Assembly: GCA_905221615.1 (NCBI GenBank)
Contig: CAJNDT010000326.1
Location: forward strand, 62,001-126,000
Source: Symbiodinium sp. CCMP2592
Lineage: Eukaryota; Sar; Dinophyceae; Suessiales; Symbiodiniaceae
Length of the DNA: 64,000 bases
Direction of reading: 5' to 3'
The position numbers and the translations under genes are program-made. Shown here one piece after another: positions 11,395 to 23,612 of the stretch. Numbering within the stretch: the stretch's first letter is position 1; each line of letters opens with the position of its first letter. Under the pieces are notes generated by a model. It worked only from the letters and a program-made list of their open reading frames with translations. It made no database searches and had not been told where the DNA came from.

Positions 11395-14300
11395 TCAGCC
11401 TCCGTCCTTCATGTCTTGTGTAGCAATCTTCTCCAAGAGCTGCACGCAGGCCTCCGCAACCCCGAATTCGGAAGTCGTTCCCTCTTCCCTCACGATAAAC
11501 TGGTTTCGACAGGCTTCCTTTTCTCCACCTCCCTCCCTGCTAGAGGTCTCGCACCAAGGGCAAGCAGACAGCTTGCGGCGCGACGGCTGCGCCGGCGTGG
11601 CAACAGCAGGTTGGGCCGGGCGGCTTCCAGAGTCGGCAGCATCGTCGGCATGACCCTGCGTCGGCTCGCCTTCTCGAGTTCCCTTCTCCTCCTTCAGTCG
11701 CCACCCACAAGTGCTCGGCCTCTCGCTGCGGCTGCTGAACTTGTCCAGTGTTCAGAGTGTCCAGGGCGGCGCAGATCCGCTTGGGCTCCAGCTCTTGCAA
11801 GCTCGGCACTCGGCACCACTCTTGGCTCTCTTAGCTGATTGGCAAATGGTCAATGCAGCGCATCGCATCGTAGATATCGTTGGTCCAAGTCGTCCAGGGA
11901 GACCTCCTCATAAGAAGAGCATAGAACCTGGGGAGCAGTTCACAAGATGTAGAACATAATGCTTACTTACACTCACTCTACAACTGGCATAATCGTAACT
12001 GCAACTACACTGTAGTTAGTGTAACTACAGCTTTGCTCGTATGGCTCAAGCGGCCACTCCACAACCTTCGCAAGGTGCTTCTCACTGCGCTCCTCGAGCC
12101 CAGGAGGGCATAGGACAGGGGAGTCCGAGAGTCGGATGCGTGCGGGGGGGGGGGGGGCCCTGGGAAGTCTGAGAGATCAGGCCCTTAAGCCGAGCTTCCC
12201 TCTCCGCCGGACATGCAGGCAGCTTCGGGAAGAAATCCTCCTGGCAGGTCGTTCTGAGATGCTCCAACCTTTCGTGAAAGAAGCTCCTGGTCCTTCTACA
12301 GCATCCTACGAAGAAGGGAGGTGGTGGTGGTGCCTGGACAATCTGTCGGATGAGTTCCTTGGCGTCCTCTTCGGTCTTCGCCCGCCTCCCCGCAAAACGC
12401 ACGCCAGGACTCGGTACTGCTCTCTGACGAGGAGGAAGCTTCGAAGCTCCTGGCCTCACCTTGCTGATGAGATTGGTCACGAAAGCCGTGCCACGGCCTC
12501 TACACACTCCAGACACCAAAGACTTCAAGGCTACGGTACGAGTCGCGACTCTTGCATTTTCTTGCGCCTTTGCCACAGATGAGGTGCTGAATCACAAGCG
12601 GCAGCATCGTGCAAAGGTCGACGTCCAAGGCTGGCTTGTGCAGGTCCTAGTACTGTCCGCTCTGCACTGCCATCCCCCCCCGCGACCGAACTCTCTTTGG
12701 GTCCTCGGGCTCATCTTGTGTCTGTGACCCTTGGATGTACTCGGAGGGGAACCTTCGGAAAGCTCCCTGGTCCCTCCCCACCCCACCAAGATATGACGAA
12801 GAGGAAGAGGGGTCCCGGCTGGATGGAGCCCTTGCTGTCGCCGTCGATGTCGATGAGCCGGGCCTTGCGGCAGTCCCTGGAGACGAGGACGTTGTTCATG
12901 TGGTTGAAATCGAAGGCCTCTGAGCAGAAGACATCTTCCTGGAGCCCTTAAAAAACCGCTGGTCGCCGCTTTTCCCCCCCACCCCTGCCCCCCCCACCTG
13001 CACCCCCATCAACGTCAGGTCCCTGAAGCCATTCAGGAGACTCACCTCGGTTCGCAGGAGCCCTTTTGAGGCATTGGAGGCATTGAAAAAAAAACAGGCG
13101 CCGGGTCACCAGCAAGACCTTCACCTTGATGAGAGAGAACTTGGACTGCATGTCTTTGATGCGCCAATGCTCCTTTTCGGGAAATTTCGAGAACCAGTTA
13201 AAGCGCAGGTCGAACTTCCCCCTGCACCCACCTCTGGCGAGAGGTCGCCCGAGGCCAGGACCTGACCAGCATCAGGGGACCTGCAGCCCCGAGCCTCGAC
13301 TTGACACGAGCCTTGGTGTAGTCCTCCATAAACATCTTCAGCGTGTAGGCTGAAAAGTCCTCCTGGTACTGCGACAGCAGGGTTACCTGTCAAGCTCTGA
13401 GCTCCCTCAGGCTGGCGAAGGGAAGCACTTGTCAGAATCCGCATCCCTACCTCGAACTTGTATTCGTCGTGGTTGTTGTTGTTGGAGGCGAGGGCGATTC
13501 CTGAATCCACAACAAAAACCCCCCAGGCCCGGCCCCCCAGGTCCTTTTCATGCTGGGCACCCGGCCCAGGCCGTAGAAGTAGAGGAGCCGGCCCTGCTTG
13601 TTCAGCGCCCCGGCCATGCGCAACCTCCCGCCAACACGGTGGCGAAGCAGATCTCACCGAATCCGGCCAACCAGGAACCTCTTGGCCACACCGGCTTCCG
13701 ACTTGTGCTCCATGGAGGCCAGCATCTTCCAGAGGCCTGGAGGGATGCATGGCATTTTCTCAGATCTCGCGCTGCTATTCGCTTTCTTGGGGCCCCGGGC
13801 TGAAGGGTCGCTTCACGGCGGCGTCCCAACGCCGTTCGAAGGAGTGGTCCGAGCTCAGGCGCCCTGACAACATACACCGCATCGGCTTTTACTAGGATTT
13901 GCTACGCATTCTCCCGAAACATATGTCGCAGAAGGTTGTTCAGAGGACTGCATCCGGATGACGGATAACATCGGATGCTCTCGAAATTACCAGCTAGTCA
14001 GCTTGAAGATCCCAGCTGAAAACCAGGGATCAACTGACCCTGTCCATGCGTTGGGATTGTTTGTCGTGCCCACACACACACAAAGTATGAAGAAGCCGTG
14101 AGGATACGTTCTGCGGACCTCTGCTGTCTAGACTTCTCACCTCCACTCGCTTGCAACCGAAGGGCGCAGTCTCAAGCCCCTTCGGACAGGCTCCGGGTCC
14201 TGCAGCACGGCTTCTCGCCACCGAAATGCAAGGGTGCTGACTGTCTTTGCGCCTTTTCCACCGCCTCCAGCTCCACCCGATGCACGATGGCGTTGGCCCC

Positions 14301-15317
14301 TCGGGCCAGGACCATAACGAGAGGGAGTCCCCCTTTGCCAATGCAGAACTGAAAGGCAGAAGCGAGCCCGAGCCACCCATGCCCAGGATGCCGCCCTCTC
14401 CGGGATGATCGAACTGCTGCCTCCGATCTCTGCGAGATACTTTAGGACCCTTACGGCATTCGGGCTTCGTAGGAAGAAGAAAGGCGGGACATGCCTTTCC
14501 ATCTTGCTGGTCGAGATGTTCATGAAGTCCTGAAGCACCCGAGGACAGAAAAGCTGCAAAGGTACTGTATGCTTGCGCCAAGAAGCTCGCTTGCTGCGGG
14601 GGTCGTCGGAATAGCTGAAGATGATCGGATGCGTCGACCGGAAGGCCTCGCCGGAGGTAAAATCCCAGGCCCTCAGGTTCGTGTCCAGGAAGTTCTCCGC
14701 CAGCAACGTCCCGGGAGCTCCGGGCCGCTCCTCGTGGCCTCGCAGCCGAAGGACGCACCCGCACGCACCGGTTAAGGGGGCCACGCGGGCCACGCTTCTG
14801 GGCCCGGGGCGGAAGGTGAAAGGCTCGTGCGCTTCCTTGTCGCCCTTCAACCTCAACTTGGGAATCTGGCACCGAACAACCTCTTCTGCCTCCACTCAAG
14901 CCAGGCTGCACGGAGAAGATCGCCAGTTCGAAACGACATCGAGAGTTCCAGCAGATGATCGTCGACGCGCCTACAATCAGCAAGTCCGCAGCAGTTCAAC
15001 TGCGACAGCCCATGGAACTTGACCGAGTGAGGCACCGAGGGAGTCGCTGCCGGTTTTCACGATCTCTAAGCCGAAGGTCGATTGCAAACGTGCGATTTGA
15101 ACACCGACCTTGGGCTCCGAAAGATCTCTCTGTCGCCTCTTCCGCTCTCTGTTTCAGGGGCCCGCGCCTCGACGGCTGCCTCCTCGAGGACGAGGTCGAA
15201 CTCCGGAGGCAAGCCGAACATGGTGAACATCAGCCAACTCTTCCCGATGATGCACTGCCTGTCAAAAAAGCGCGCAAGGTAAATTCTTAAGCACTCAATC
15301 TTCTTTCCGGCCAACAT
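11395..15317 (-). CDS. Divergent protein-kinase-like multi-exon gene
   Basis: Several minus-strand exons look like parts of one kinase fold. At about 14,190-14,340 a frame reads LARGANAIVHRVELE, resembling a glycine-rich loop plus following strand. At about 12,840-12,925 another reads FNHMNNVLVSRDCRKARLID and continues IDGDSKG, resembling a catalytic loop plus metal-binding segment (HxDxxxxNVLV...DFG) in which the canonical HRD and DFG are altered. Other probable exons are FDLRFNWFSKFPEKEHWR (about 13,140-13,230), YQEDFSAYTLKMFMEDYTK (about 13,290-13,370) and a C-terminal exon ending EKIATQDMKDGG with stop at 11395-11397. An upstream exon near 15,130-15,290 contains MFTMFGLPPEFDLVLEEAA. That all belong to one gene is inferred from strand and order. 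An aminoglycoside-phosphotransferase-type kinase is an alternative. Confidence 0.4.
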
Positions 15318-15508
15318 ATATCCAAATCAAAGCCACTTCTCGCAGGTCAAGTAGGAGTTGACGCGATCGTTCAGGATGTGCCGAACAGCGTCGATCGTCG
15401 CCTCCACCTCGGACACACTCCGCAAAGTCCCAGACCCTCCAAGGACCCTTTCGTAGGTACTGTTAGAGAATACTAGTAGTTGGGTATAATACCGGATGTT
15501 AGAGGGTA

Positions 15509-16889
15509 CTAGTAGTTGGGGGGTCTAGGAATCTCCAGGTCCACAAAAATCTGAACTGCACCATACTCGTACTCTCCAAGAAGCGGGGATGACTGCCGCC
15601 ATCGTACAGACGCCCGAAACCAGGAGCTCTACCTCCACTTGGGAGGAGTCTGGGAACGTCTCCACCTTCAGCCTCTTCCCCTGAGACCGGCGAGCAGGGC
15701 AGGATCGGGGGAGCACGAACTTCATCACCCGGGCCTTGGGCGGATCAGGCAGCGGCCGCAGCTGCGGAGAGGGCTCTCGACCCCTGGAAGTGCTGTGCAC
15801 AAGAGAGCGCCAGGGACATCCGACGAGCGGCGCCTCAACCGCTCCTCGATGATTTCCAGCTCCACGAGCTGCCGCTGGAACCCGACGTTCTCGAGGATGA
15901 AGGGCCGGCACTTCGACTGGAGGAGGGCTTTATCGGAAAAGGCACTAAGGGCATGGAATTGGCTGGAGCTGAGCTGCCGGCACAAACGGTGAGGATCTCC
16001 TCCAATTTCTTTCCCTGCAGGATCTGCACTGCCACCGCCAGTGTGGCTGAGCGGTTCTGGCCCGCTACGCAGAAGAAGAGCACATTGCCACCTGCTCCGG
16101 AAGCAGAAGACTTCACTCGAATGTGATACAACGATTCTGCATAGGCTGCGGGACATAGAAACGGAGCTAACAGCGCCACAAAACCTCCTGACAACAGTTC
16201 CGCGCTTGCACCTGCTTGCCGCACTCGGTCGTAGAATGACTTGGCAGTCTCCAAGTGTTCGGATCGATGACCGTCGCGATCATGCAGGATTGGATACCGA
16301 AAATCGTCCTCAATGCAGGTTTCCATGCGGCATGCGCACTGGACAAAACACATCCAGCGAAGATCCGTTTTGCGCCTGGCTGACGTTCGTGTAGCCGTAC
16401 GCGATGCCTGGGCAGAACGAGGCTTCCTCAACCCGAAGGTGAAGGTGACATTGCGGCATAACCGTGCTTACCCCAGGCCCACGCCATGGTGCGTGTACAC
16501 ATCCAGGTTCAAGGAGCTGATGCCCGTCGGAGCACAGTTCATGGCACCAGTGACCTCAGCAGCTGCGAACATTCTACAACAGGACACCAAACATGTCTAC
16601 GCTTAGGCACCCCCAGGCTGACCAGTGTGCGCACGTCCGTCGCGTGACCTCGGCTAAAGCGGGTCCGAGTCAAGGGAAAGAACTGATGACTACAGGGCAA
16701 CAATGTCCCAAGCACGTGACGTTTGTTTCCCACGAACAAGCCGTCGCCCACCTGGGCCGTAGGGTGCCGTGCAGAAGGCTCGGAAAATGTTGCAGTGACA
16801 TAGTGGTGTGGTGCCTGGGATGGACAGGTGTCCTGGCCGTTGATGGGTTGCGCCACCAAGCGCCGCAACATCGCCAGCTTTTTCTCCAT
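15509..16889 (-). CDS. Dual-specificity protein phosphatase-like gene
   Basis: Exons read in order as a cysteine phosphatase fold: GDGLFVGNK (about 16,720-16,750), ATDVRTLVSLGV (about 16,620-16,660), SSLNLDVYTHHGVG (about 16,480-16,520), FRYPILHDRDG and the signature loop FFCVAGQNRSA (Cys codon at 16069-16071, Arg six residues later), then KCRPFILENVGFQRQLVELE (about 15,840-15,930), which matches the RP-x(3)-PN-x-GF-x-RQL ending of the family. The Cys and Arg of C-x5-R are present; the usual His before Cys is Phe. A 53-nt GT...AG intron joins VETFPDSSQVE to SSPLLGEYEYGAVQIFVDL, and the stop is at 15509-15511. The start is proposed at the ATG at 16887-16889 (MEKKLAMLRR). Substrate unknown. Confidence 0.65.
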
Positions 16890-16923
16890 GGCCTCCTGAG
16901 AGGAGACAAAAACCCACGCACCC

Positions 16924-19400
16924 TCACGGCATCCTGTGGCGGTTTTCTGCAGCGGCCTCGCTGATCTCCAGGAACCCTTGCAGAGGTCGCTTGCCATTGG
17001 GAGGCTCCATGGCGGCAGATGCGGCAGCGCACGCGCTTCTTCTACTCAACTTGCAGACAGTGCTTCGCTGTGGGTGCTCTCTGAAGACAAAGGCCATAAA
17101 GGCCCTACGGCCCGGCTGTTCTTGGCCCAAGGCTGCGATGTTCGGAGCGTCTTGCAACCCCCCCAGCTGCCCCGCTTCTGCAACGTGCTGCAACGTTCTG
17201 CTCGTCGTGGCCTGGCGCGTGCCCGGGTCACGGTGTTCCAGGCGTGCCTCGGCCAGGGCGATGGCCTCGGAGAGGTGAGAAAGTCGCAGGGTGGCAGAAG
17301 TCTCAGAGGGAAGACCCTGACTAGAAAATCCCACACGGCGAGCTCCTTTCTCCAGGGCTGCGAAATTGAAATCTGCCTGTCGAGTGATATCCGCCAAGCG
17401 ACATGACGAGATGCGATCGGCTGTTCTGTACACTGTACATGATACACTGATAATCTGATACTACTGTAACTGTGGCATGTTCACTTTCCTCTCGCGTGCA
17501 ATGCCTGCCCGGGGAATAATGCCTGAGCTTCCCTGGTCCCTGGTTCCTCAGTCATCCTCAGCCCTCTTGCGGGGGTGTCGGAGTCCTCTGAGCTCAGCAC
17601 TGCCAGGGTTTTCCTCGGCTCTTCCGTCGGCTCTCCCACGGTTTCAGGCCCAGGCGCTTCACACTCATCTCAAACCTCTGGAGCTTCCGGAGGTGTTTCT
17701 GGACGGCACGATCATGAAATGGGTTTCCCAAGATCTCCGGCTTTGGGGCGTGCTCCTTGGGGACGGGGATCAACTCTTCGAGCAAGCGCCCAAGGTGGGC
17801 CACGATCGCTTTCAGCAGGGAGGCGGCGGGCCCCAGTGGCACAAGGCTCTGGTCCTTGGCATCGGCTTCTGTGGCCTTCAACTGGCACTTACGCATGGCG
17901 TCGAATCTTCACCCTGTTCCTCTTGACTTGCCTGCGTCGAAACTTGTGAGCCCAAATCCAAAACCCGCATGCAGGGCGCACATGCACACATTGACATCAT
18001 TGACATGGAGACGAAGTGTACTGATTGTGAGAAAAGACAGCTGGTCACTGCAGCGCGTGCAGGTCCGAAATGCGCAGAAGGATGAACTTTCGGTTTCGAT
18101 GGCAAGGGCTATTCTCCAGTCTGACATCCGGGACGCCTGCCAAAAAGAGAAGCTGCTGAGGCCTGCGCCTTCCGATGGCCGACCCCACAGAGCTCGGCCA
18201 TGCCGTAGATGGCGGCCATCCGCGGCAAAGGATCGAAGTCCTGAGACCAACACGCAGAAAACCAGAGCTGGTTGCACCAGTTGGGCCCTCGGGCCCTCCG
18301 GTCTTCGGTTTTCTATGCCCCTCCTCCAGCATCTTCGCGAGCTTCCGAAGGGACGGCAGGTCGTTCAGCGTCGCTGTAGCGGCCAGCGAGTCGGTGGCAG
18401 CCTGCCAGGCGAAGCCAACGCAACCTCGTGGGTTCCGACTTCCGCCCCTTCGCTCTTCGCTCTTCGCACTTCGCTTTCTGCCTTCCGCACGATCCAGGAC
18501 CTTGCGACATCCAAGCTGCGCCGAGCACGGATCACCGCTGGCTTCTGGCTTCTGACAGCGCGCCTGTCATCGCAGGCACTCTTCTCGAGCTCGATGGCGT
18601 GCTGATCGCCTTTTTCCTGGTTCGGCATACCCCTATTGCCCATTACTCCAGAATCTACAGCAATGCGACAGAAGCAGAACAGAGGATCCAGCAGCGATCT
18701 TGGCAACCTTGGCCGGGGACGCAGGCGGATTCTCTCAAACGGCACTGTTGCTTGAGTGCTGCACTGCGACGACCGCCGCCCGGCGCACGGACTCATGCCA
18801 ATCGTCGAGCCTGCACGGCCGCCCCCCGAAGGCACCATATTCCGCTCCATCAATTCTCTTCCTTTCCAACAGTTCCGCTGCTAAACATGGGCATTGGGAT
18901 GACCCCAATCTACCAGCCATGGTACTCTCACGACGATGTGAAAGCCAATTCCGCCTCGGCGAGATCCAGTCGATGGCCTCCCGCGAGCCCTTCGGGACCA
19001 AGGCGGCGATGGCCTACACGGAAGTGACGTCTCAACGCCTCAACGACGCAGCCCGGAGATGCCCGGAGCACCTTGATGGCCGACTCCCGCACTGTTCCCA
19101 TCTGGTCCTGCAAAACTCGAAGACAGCGGCCTGGCAAAGTCCGCGCTTTCGGCGCGGCCTCGAGGAGCCGCTTCGCGGCCGCGAGCGTCTCCGGGCAGTC
19201 CTGTTGAGAAAGCAAAAGCAACAAAGGCAAAACAAGCCAAGCAGAAAGCTCATGATGTCATGGAGATACAAACAGCACTTTGCGAGGTACCGGTGCTGCT
19301 CTGGAGGCCATGGTGTCAATGGCAGCGCGCCTGACCTCAGCAGCTCGGCTTCAGCTTTCGAACAACGTCGAATGCCTTCTGGCAGCTAGCAACTTTGATC
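16924..19400 (-). CDS. Alpha-helical / HEAT-like multi-exon protein
   Basis: Minus-strand islands with helical-repeat character: MGTVRESAIKVLRASPGCVV (about 19,030-19,110) and WHESVRRAAVVAVQHS (about 18,750-18,800) look like HEAT repeats (V-R-x-A-A core). Others are AATDSLAATATLNDLPSLRK (about 18,340-18,410), PLPRMAAIYGMAELCGVGHR (about 18,180-18,240), a 100-residue open stretch at 17,594-17,896 (LLKAIVAHLGRLLEELIPVP), LSHLSEAIALAEARLEHRD (about 17,220-17,290) and a possible C-terminus PLQGFLEISEAAAENRHRMP ending at 16,924. The function cannot be read from repeats alone. The last exon lies just upstream of the phosphatase start, so the boundary between the two genes is uncertain. Confidence 0.45.
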
Positions 19401-19674
19401 AGAATCAACTTCGCCTCATTCATTAACTTATTTCGCCTCTTTCAGCCGGCTCCGTTCGGTGACTTAGTGCCTACGTTCACTTCGCCACGGCTTTCTCGAG
19501 GGCTTTCGGCGCCCGCGGTTCCCCACGTCGTGCGTCGCCTTCTTTCCCTGGCTTCTGGCGGCCTCTGCCATAAGGAAGAGTCCATCGCATCCTTGGGTCC
19601 CGGTAGGGGTCCCTGGGCCTGCTGCTCTGTCTCCAAGAAACTCTTTTGAAACGCGGCCTGCTTTGTGCCTAGGC

Positions 19675-21408
19675 CTAGGCGAAGTCCATGTTGGAGCGCT
19701 CCTCGGGAGCTTCGTCCAAGTCATATTCATCGAAGTCCCCTGTCGCCCCTGCCGTCGCCTGGTCGAGATCCCCCTGCCTCGCGGCACGTGCGAGAGCGGC
19801 GACGGTGGCCCTCTCTGCTCGGCGCTTCGCCTTCTTCTCTTTCCTCATCATCTTGTACCGGGCTTTCCAGAGGTCTGTCTTTGCTTGCTTCTCCTCTGCG
19901 GTCTGCTTGGGGGCAGAGATTGTCCGGTTCTCCCACTTCTCCTTCAGGAGCGTCTTGACGTCCTCTGCGCCCTCTGCCGTCACCGCCCTCCGAATCCATC
20001 TCTGCACGTGTTTCTTGCAATTCCGGGCCATTGCTAAGCCCTTCTTGGAAGTGTAGTGGATGTGGGGTCCCTCCAGCTGCAAAGTCTTCTTCATCTGGGT
20101 AGCATAGGGATTCCGCTGCTCCTGGGGCTTCACAAGATGATCGTCTTTGGTCATGATTAGGAGCATGGGAAGCTTCCGTTCCTGTAGCTCTTGCACGAAG
20201 CGCCGGCAAGCCCTGGACGGCTTCTTGTGGCTCTGCTGCAGGTGCATCATCAGGCGCAAATCGTAGACACCCTCCTCGCACATCTGAAGGTATCGTAGCA
20301 CGAGATCCTCCCAGACCGCCTCCCAGCGCTTCAGTACACCCTGGTGGGCCATCTCCTCTGGGTCAGGATATCCCGGCAGATCGACGAGGACAAAGCGGTT
20401 GTTCACGACGTAGAAATCGATGCTCGTTGTGCGCCCTGCCCTCGAGGATGCTTTGGCGGCATAGTTCCATCTGACGACGTGGTTGATCAACGAAGACTTC
20501 CCGCAGTTCGTCATGCCGTTCACGGCAATGTGGGGCATTCTCAGCCAGGCATTCTCTGGGACCATCGCATCTTCGCTCAGCTTGGGCACCCTTGGGAGGT
20601 CCGTCGAGGTCGGGGCTTTCCAAACCCTGTCAACGACGTTGAACTTGGGGGAAATCACCTTGGGGGAGAAACCCTTGCCGCTAGTGTCCTTCCTATCTTC
20701 CTATGATTCTTGTCGGGACGGCAAGAGACTCCTTGCTATGCTCAGGCTTCAAGCTCAAAGCAACAACGGGGCTCAAACTCTTTCCAAAATGTCTGAAAGA
20801 CACCTGTTCCCAAAGCTCGTAAGGAACATCGCCGTCGTCCTCTTCAGTCTCTGTGGGGGAAGACCCCGACTTCCAACGGGGCGGTGCCTGGGGCACCTCC
20901 AACTCCTCCTCCGGCTCAAGCGGCGCCTTTGGAAGCGGAGCCTCCTCCTCGGCGCGCTCCCCGAAGTCCTCGGCCCGGTCCTCGGCCTCCTCGGCGGCCG
21001 CCGCCTCAGCCAGCAAGCTCGGATCGCCGCCTGCTTCTGCGGCCTCGGCAGCCTCGGGGAAGGCCTCCTCCGCCCACGGCGCATCCTGCTTGCGCTGCGC
21101 GAAGGGGTTCGAGAGCTCCTCGTCGTCCTCGTCCTCGTCGTAGATGCTCTGCACCTTCTTCACCGGAACTCGGAGCCTTGCATTGTTCTCCAACAGCACA
21201 TCTAAGGCTTCGTCAACGATGCCGGGGTCTAACATGCGCCCTTCCTTTGTGCGCTTCCCCTCCCTGGCTGCTTTACGCAAGCGCGATGCCAGCTGAAGAG
21301 CATGGCGCGTCGTCGGAGCCTGCTTCAGGAGCCTGTAGACCTCTGTGACGTTCAGTGTGTCCGTGACCGCACCCGCACGGAGGCCGATCCGGGATCCACG
21401 CCTCCTTC
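19675..21408 (-). CDS. EngB/YihA-type (TRAFAC) GTPase with acidic N-terminal extension
   Basis: The long exon from 19675 to about 20690 encodes a GTPase with every G motif visible, numbered from the in-frame GTG at 20658: G1 GMTNCGKSS at 48-56, G2 region AGRTTSIDF at 74-82, G3 DLPGY at 93-97, G4 TKDD at 170-173 and a G5-like TSKKG. The DLPGY motif and overall length are diagnostic of the EngB/YihA family, whose bacterial members act in ribosome assembly. A mitochondrial or plastid role is inferred, not shown. The 5' exon (about 20,700-21,408) encodes an acidic, Glu/Ala-rich segment (LDPGIVDEALDVLLENNARL, then runs of E and A). Two possible short GT...AG introns join the exons; the better one starts after YELWEQ. 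The C-terminus is Lys/Arg-rich then acidic (DFDEYDLDEAPEERSNMDFA). Confidence 0.85.
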
Positions 21409-23251
21409 AATTAACAAGCACAAGCAAGAAAAAGTTCCAACTCAAGAAACCCCCTGCCTCGGCCACCGACCCGTTCGCGCGAGGAGGGACCCAACCAGGA
21501 CGGCGGACGCAGCCAAAGTCCGACCGTGCTCGCCTCTCCGGGCCTCTCGGGCCGCTGCGCCTGCCGCTGCGTTTGCCTGTCCGGCCCGAGGCGGAGAGCG
21601 TGTGCTGGGACTTTGCAGGGACTGCCGTGGGACACCCACTGCCCCGGCCAGAGCCATGGCGAGGAGAGCAGGGCAGGTGCGCACACTTGGAACCGCGATT
21701 CGATGCCAAGCATTCAAGCACGTGGGAACGAATTTCAAGACGCTGGCGCTGCGGCAGAAGGTCCTCCCTGCATGAGGTCCAAACTCCCCAGTCCTCGTCT
21801 GTTAGTCGGGACTTGACAGCTTCCTCCACCTCGGACCAGCACACACTGCCGGAAAGGCTGCAGGCATCAACGAATCTAGCAAAGCATTGCCTGCTGGTCC
21901 AGCGCCGTCCCTCGTGTGGCCTTGCGGAGAAGTCCAGTGCAATCTGCTGACTCCTTGAAAAGACTGTTCTTAGCTTGAGGACACGGCGTGTCCGAACTTG
22001 CCTGTGATGTCTGCCAGGGTGCTCAATGCTGCAATCCTCGTCCACTCCTGGAAACCACTGTCAGATCGTGGTCGTGCTCGCCCGTTGGGTTCGGCGGATT
22101 GTGCAAGTGAGACCAAGCTTGCGGCGCAGGTACTGGACACACGCTCCAGCGTCGCCTGGACCTCACTATACAACGTGGGACCATCGCTTTTTGGTTTGCG
22201 GGCTTTGCCTTCGGAAGGGGTGCAATCCCTGGCAACCAGAGGTTTCTTGGGCACCCACAGTGCGCGGGTCGCCGATGTCAGCAACTTTGGACATGGCGCC
22301 TTGCGCAGCGAGCTGCACAGCAACGTCTTCGTCACCCAGGGCCTCCCACGGGAAAGCAAAGAAAAGTCACGCAGTCTCTCAACCCAACTCCACCGAAGTC
22401 GCGAGCCTTGGCCAAGGCCGCGATGGCTTCAGGGTCACCCGGGTATCTGCCAAGGTCCTTCACTGCCTGACAGAGCCAGTCGCAGTTTCAGTTTCGGCGA
22501 GGTCCAGGTGCTTTTCGCCGTGCCTTGCGGCGCACGGGCACATCGTGGTGCGTCGCGTCTCTCAAGAGCTCCTCCTGGCAAAACGACATGATCCGACGTG
22601 AACCGACATCAACCGGCCGGCCGACCTTCGGTCGAAGGGGCCGCCGCTTCTTAGTCTCGGCGGCAAAGGCGCGGCCTCAGCTCCGACCACGTTGCTGCAG
22701 TGCAAGCACCCACACACACACAACTCGAGCGAAGCAGCTCCCCGCCTCGCTGGCACGCGAATGCGGGAAGGCGCTGCCTTGACAGGTGCGGGAGGGGTGT
22801 GGGCAAGGAAAACCGTCAGCCCACTGTCGTTGCGCAACCTGGACAGCACCCCAGCCAGGCTGGCCTCCGGAAGGGAAGACTAAAAGGTCACAACAGGGGT
22901 CCTTTCTCTCTTGCCCAGCTCCGCACTGAGCGGCTGCAGCTGGCCACGCCGCTGGCCCTCCGCACCTTCACACGCGACACACGTCTGTCCCAGTCTCTCC
23001 ATCTTGCTGGCGATGCAAATGCGCTGGTTGGAGTGGAGAGACAAAGGCACCGCGACACGGAAGGCTCGAACGCCACAGCTGCGGCCCCACATGGCAAAGC
23101 TACAGGATCTGACGCTGCCACGAAGCCTGTTGTGGGTAACTGCTGTGTGTGCCCTGGCCTGGACCTGGCAGGTCTGTCTCAGGAAAGCATGCAGCATGAT
23201 CTGCATGACGTGACGGCTCATGTCGAACCCAAAGCTGCAGACCAAGGCTAA
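21407..23251 (-). CDS. Probable HEAT-like protein exons
   Basis: Minus-strand islands: ALGDEDVAVQLAAQGAMSKV with ADIGD after it (about 22,265-22,345) is a good HEAT-repeat match. EWTRIAALSTLADITGKFGH (about 21,980-22,050) is another repeat-like helix pair. A longer open frame in 21,580-21,960 reads ARFVDACSLSGSVCWSEVEE and onward. These lie upstream of the GTPase, apparently as a separate gene. Exon order, start and stop are not resolved, and the interval 22,600-23,250 has only weak coding character. Confidence 0.35.
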
Positions 23252-23612
23252 TCACGCTCATTCAATCATTCACAGTCACAATCTGCACCTGTCAACGCGT
23301 GCCGACCTGGGTTTGCATTTCTTGCCTGCGGCTGCTCGGCGCAAGAATCCCAACCGATGCCAGATATGTACACCACTGCTTGCATGGTCAGATCACTTTA
23401 GCAGCTTTAGCAACATGAGACTGACAAAGCTCTTCGAACCCCCTGCACTGCCGGAAAGAGGGGGCGATAATCAAGAAACGATAAGACTGCACAAAGTGGT
23501 CGACATGCTGCAAACAGTGCTGGAGAGAAGGGGGGCAAGTTGTTCTGGCCTCCCGACAATCCATCAAGAAAAGACGGCCTTGGCTGACTGACGCATCCCA
23601 CTTCCGGTGGAA

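Noticed and set aside
12030..12050. Dinoflagellate spliced-leader relic (TATGGCTCAAG)
   Set aside because: Only the last bases resemble the leader, and the upstream part does not match; likely chance.
20853..21348. Pro/Ser-rich ORFs on the + strand opposite the GTPase leader
   Set aside because: They mirror the Glu/Ala-rich minus-strand exon, which continues into the GTPase; typical antisense shadows of G+C-rich codons.
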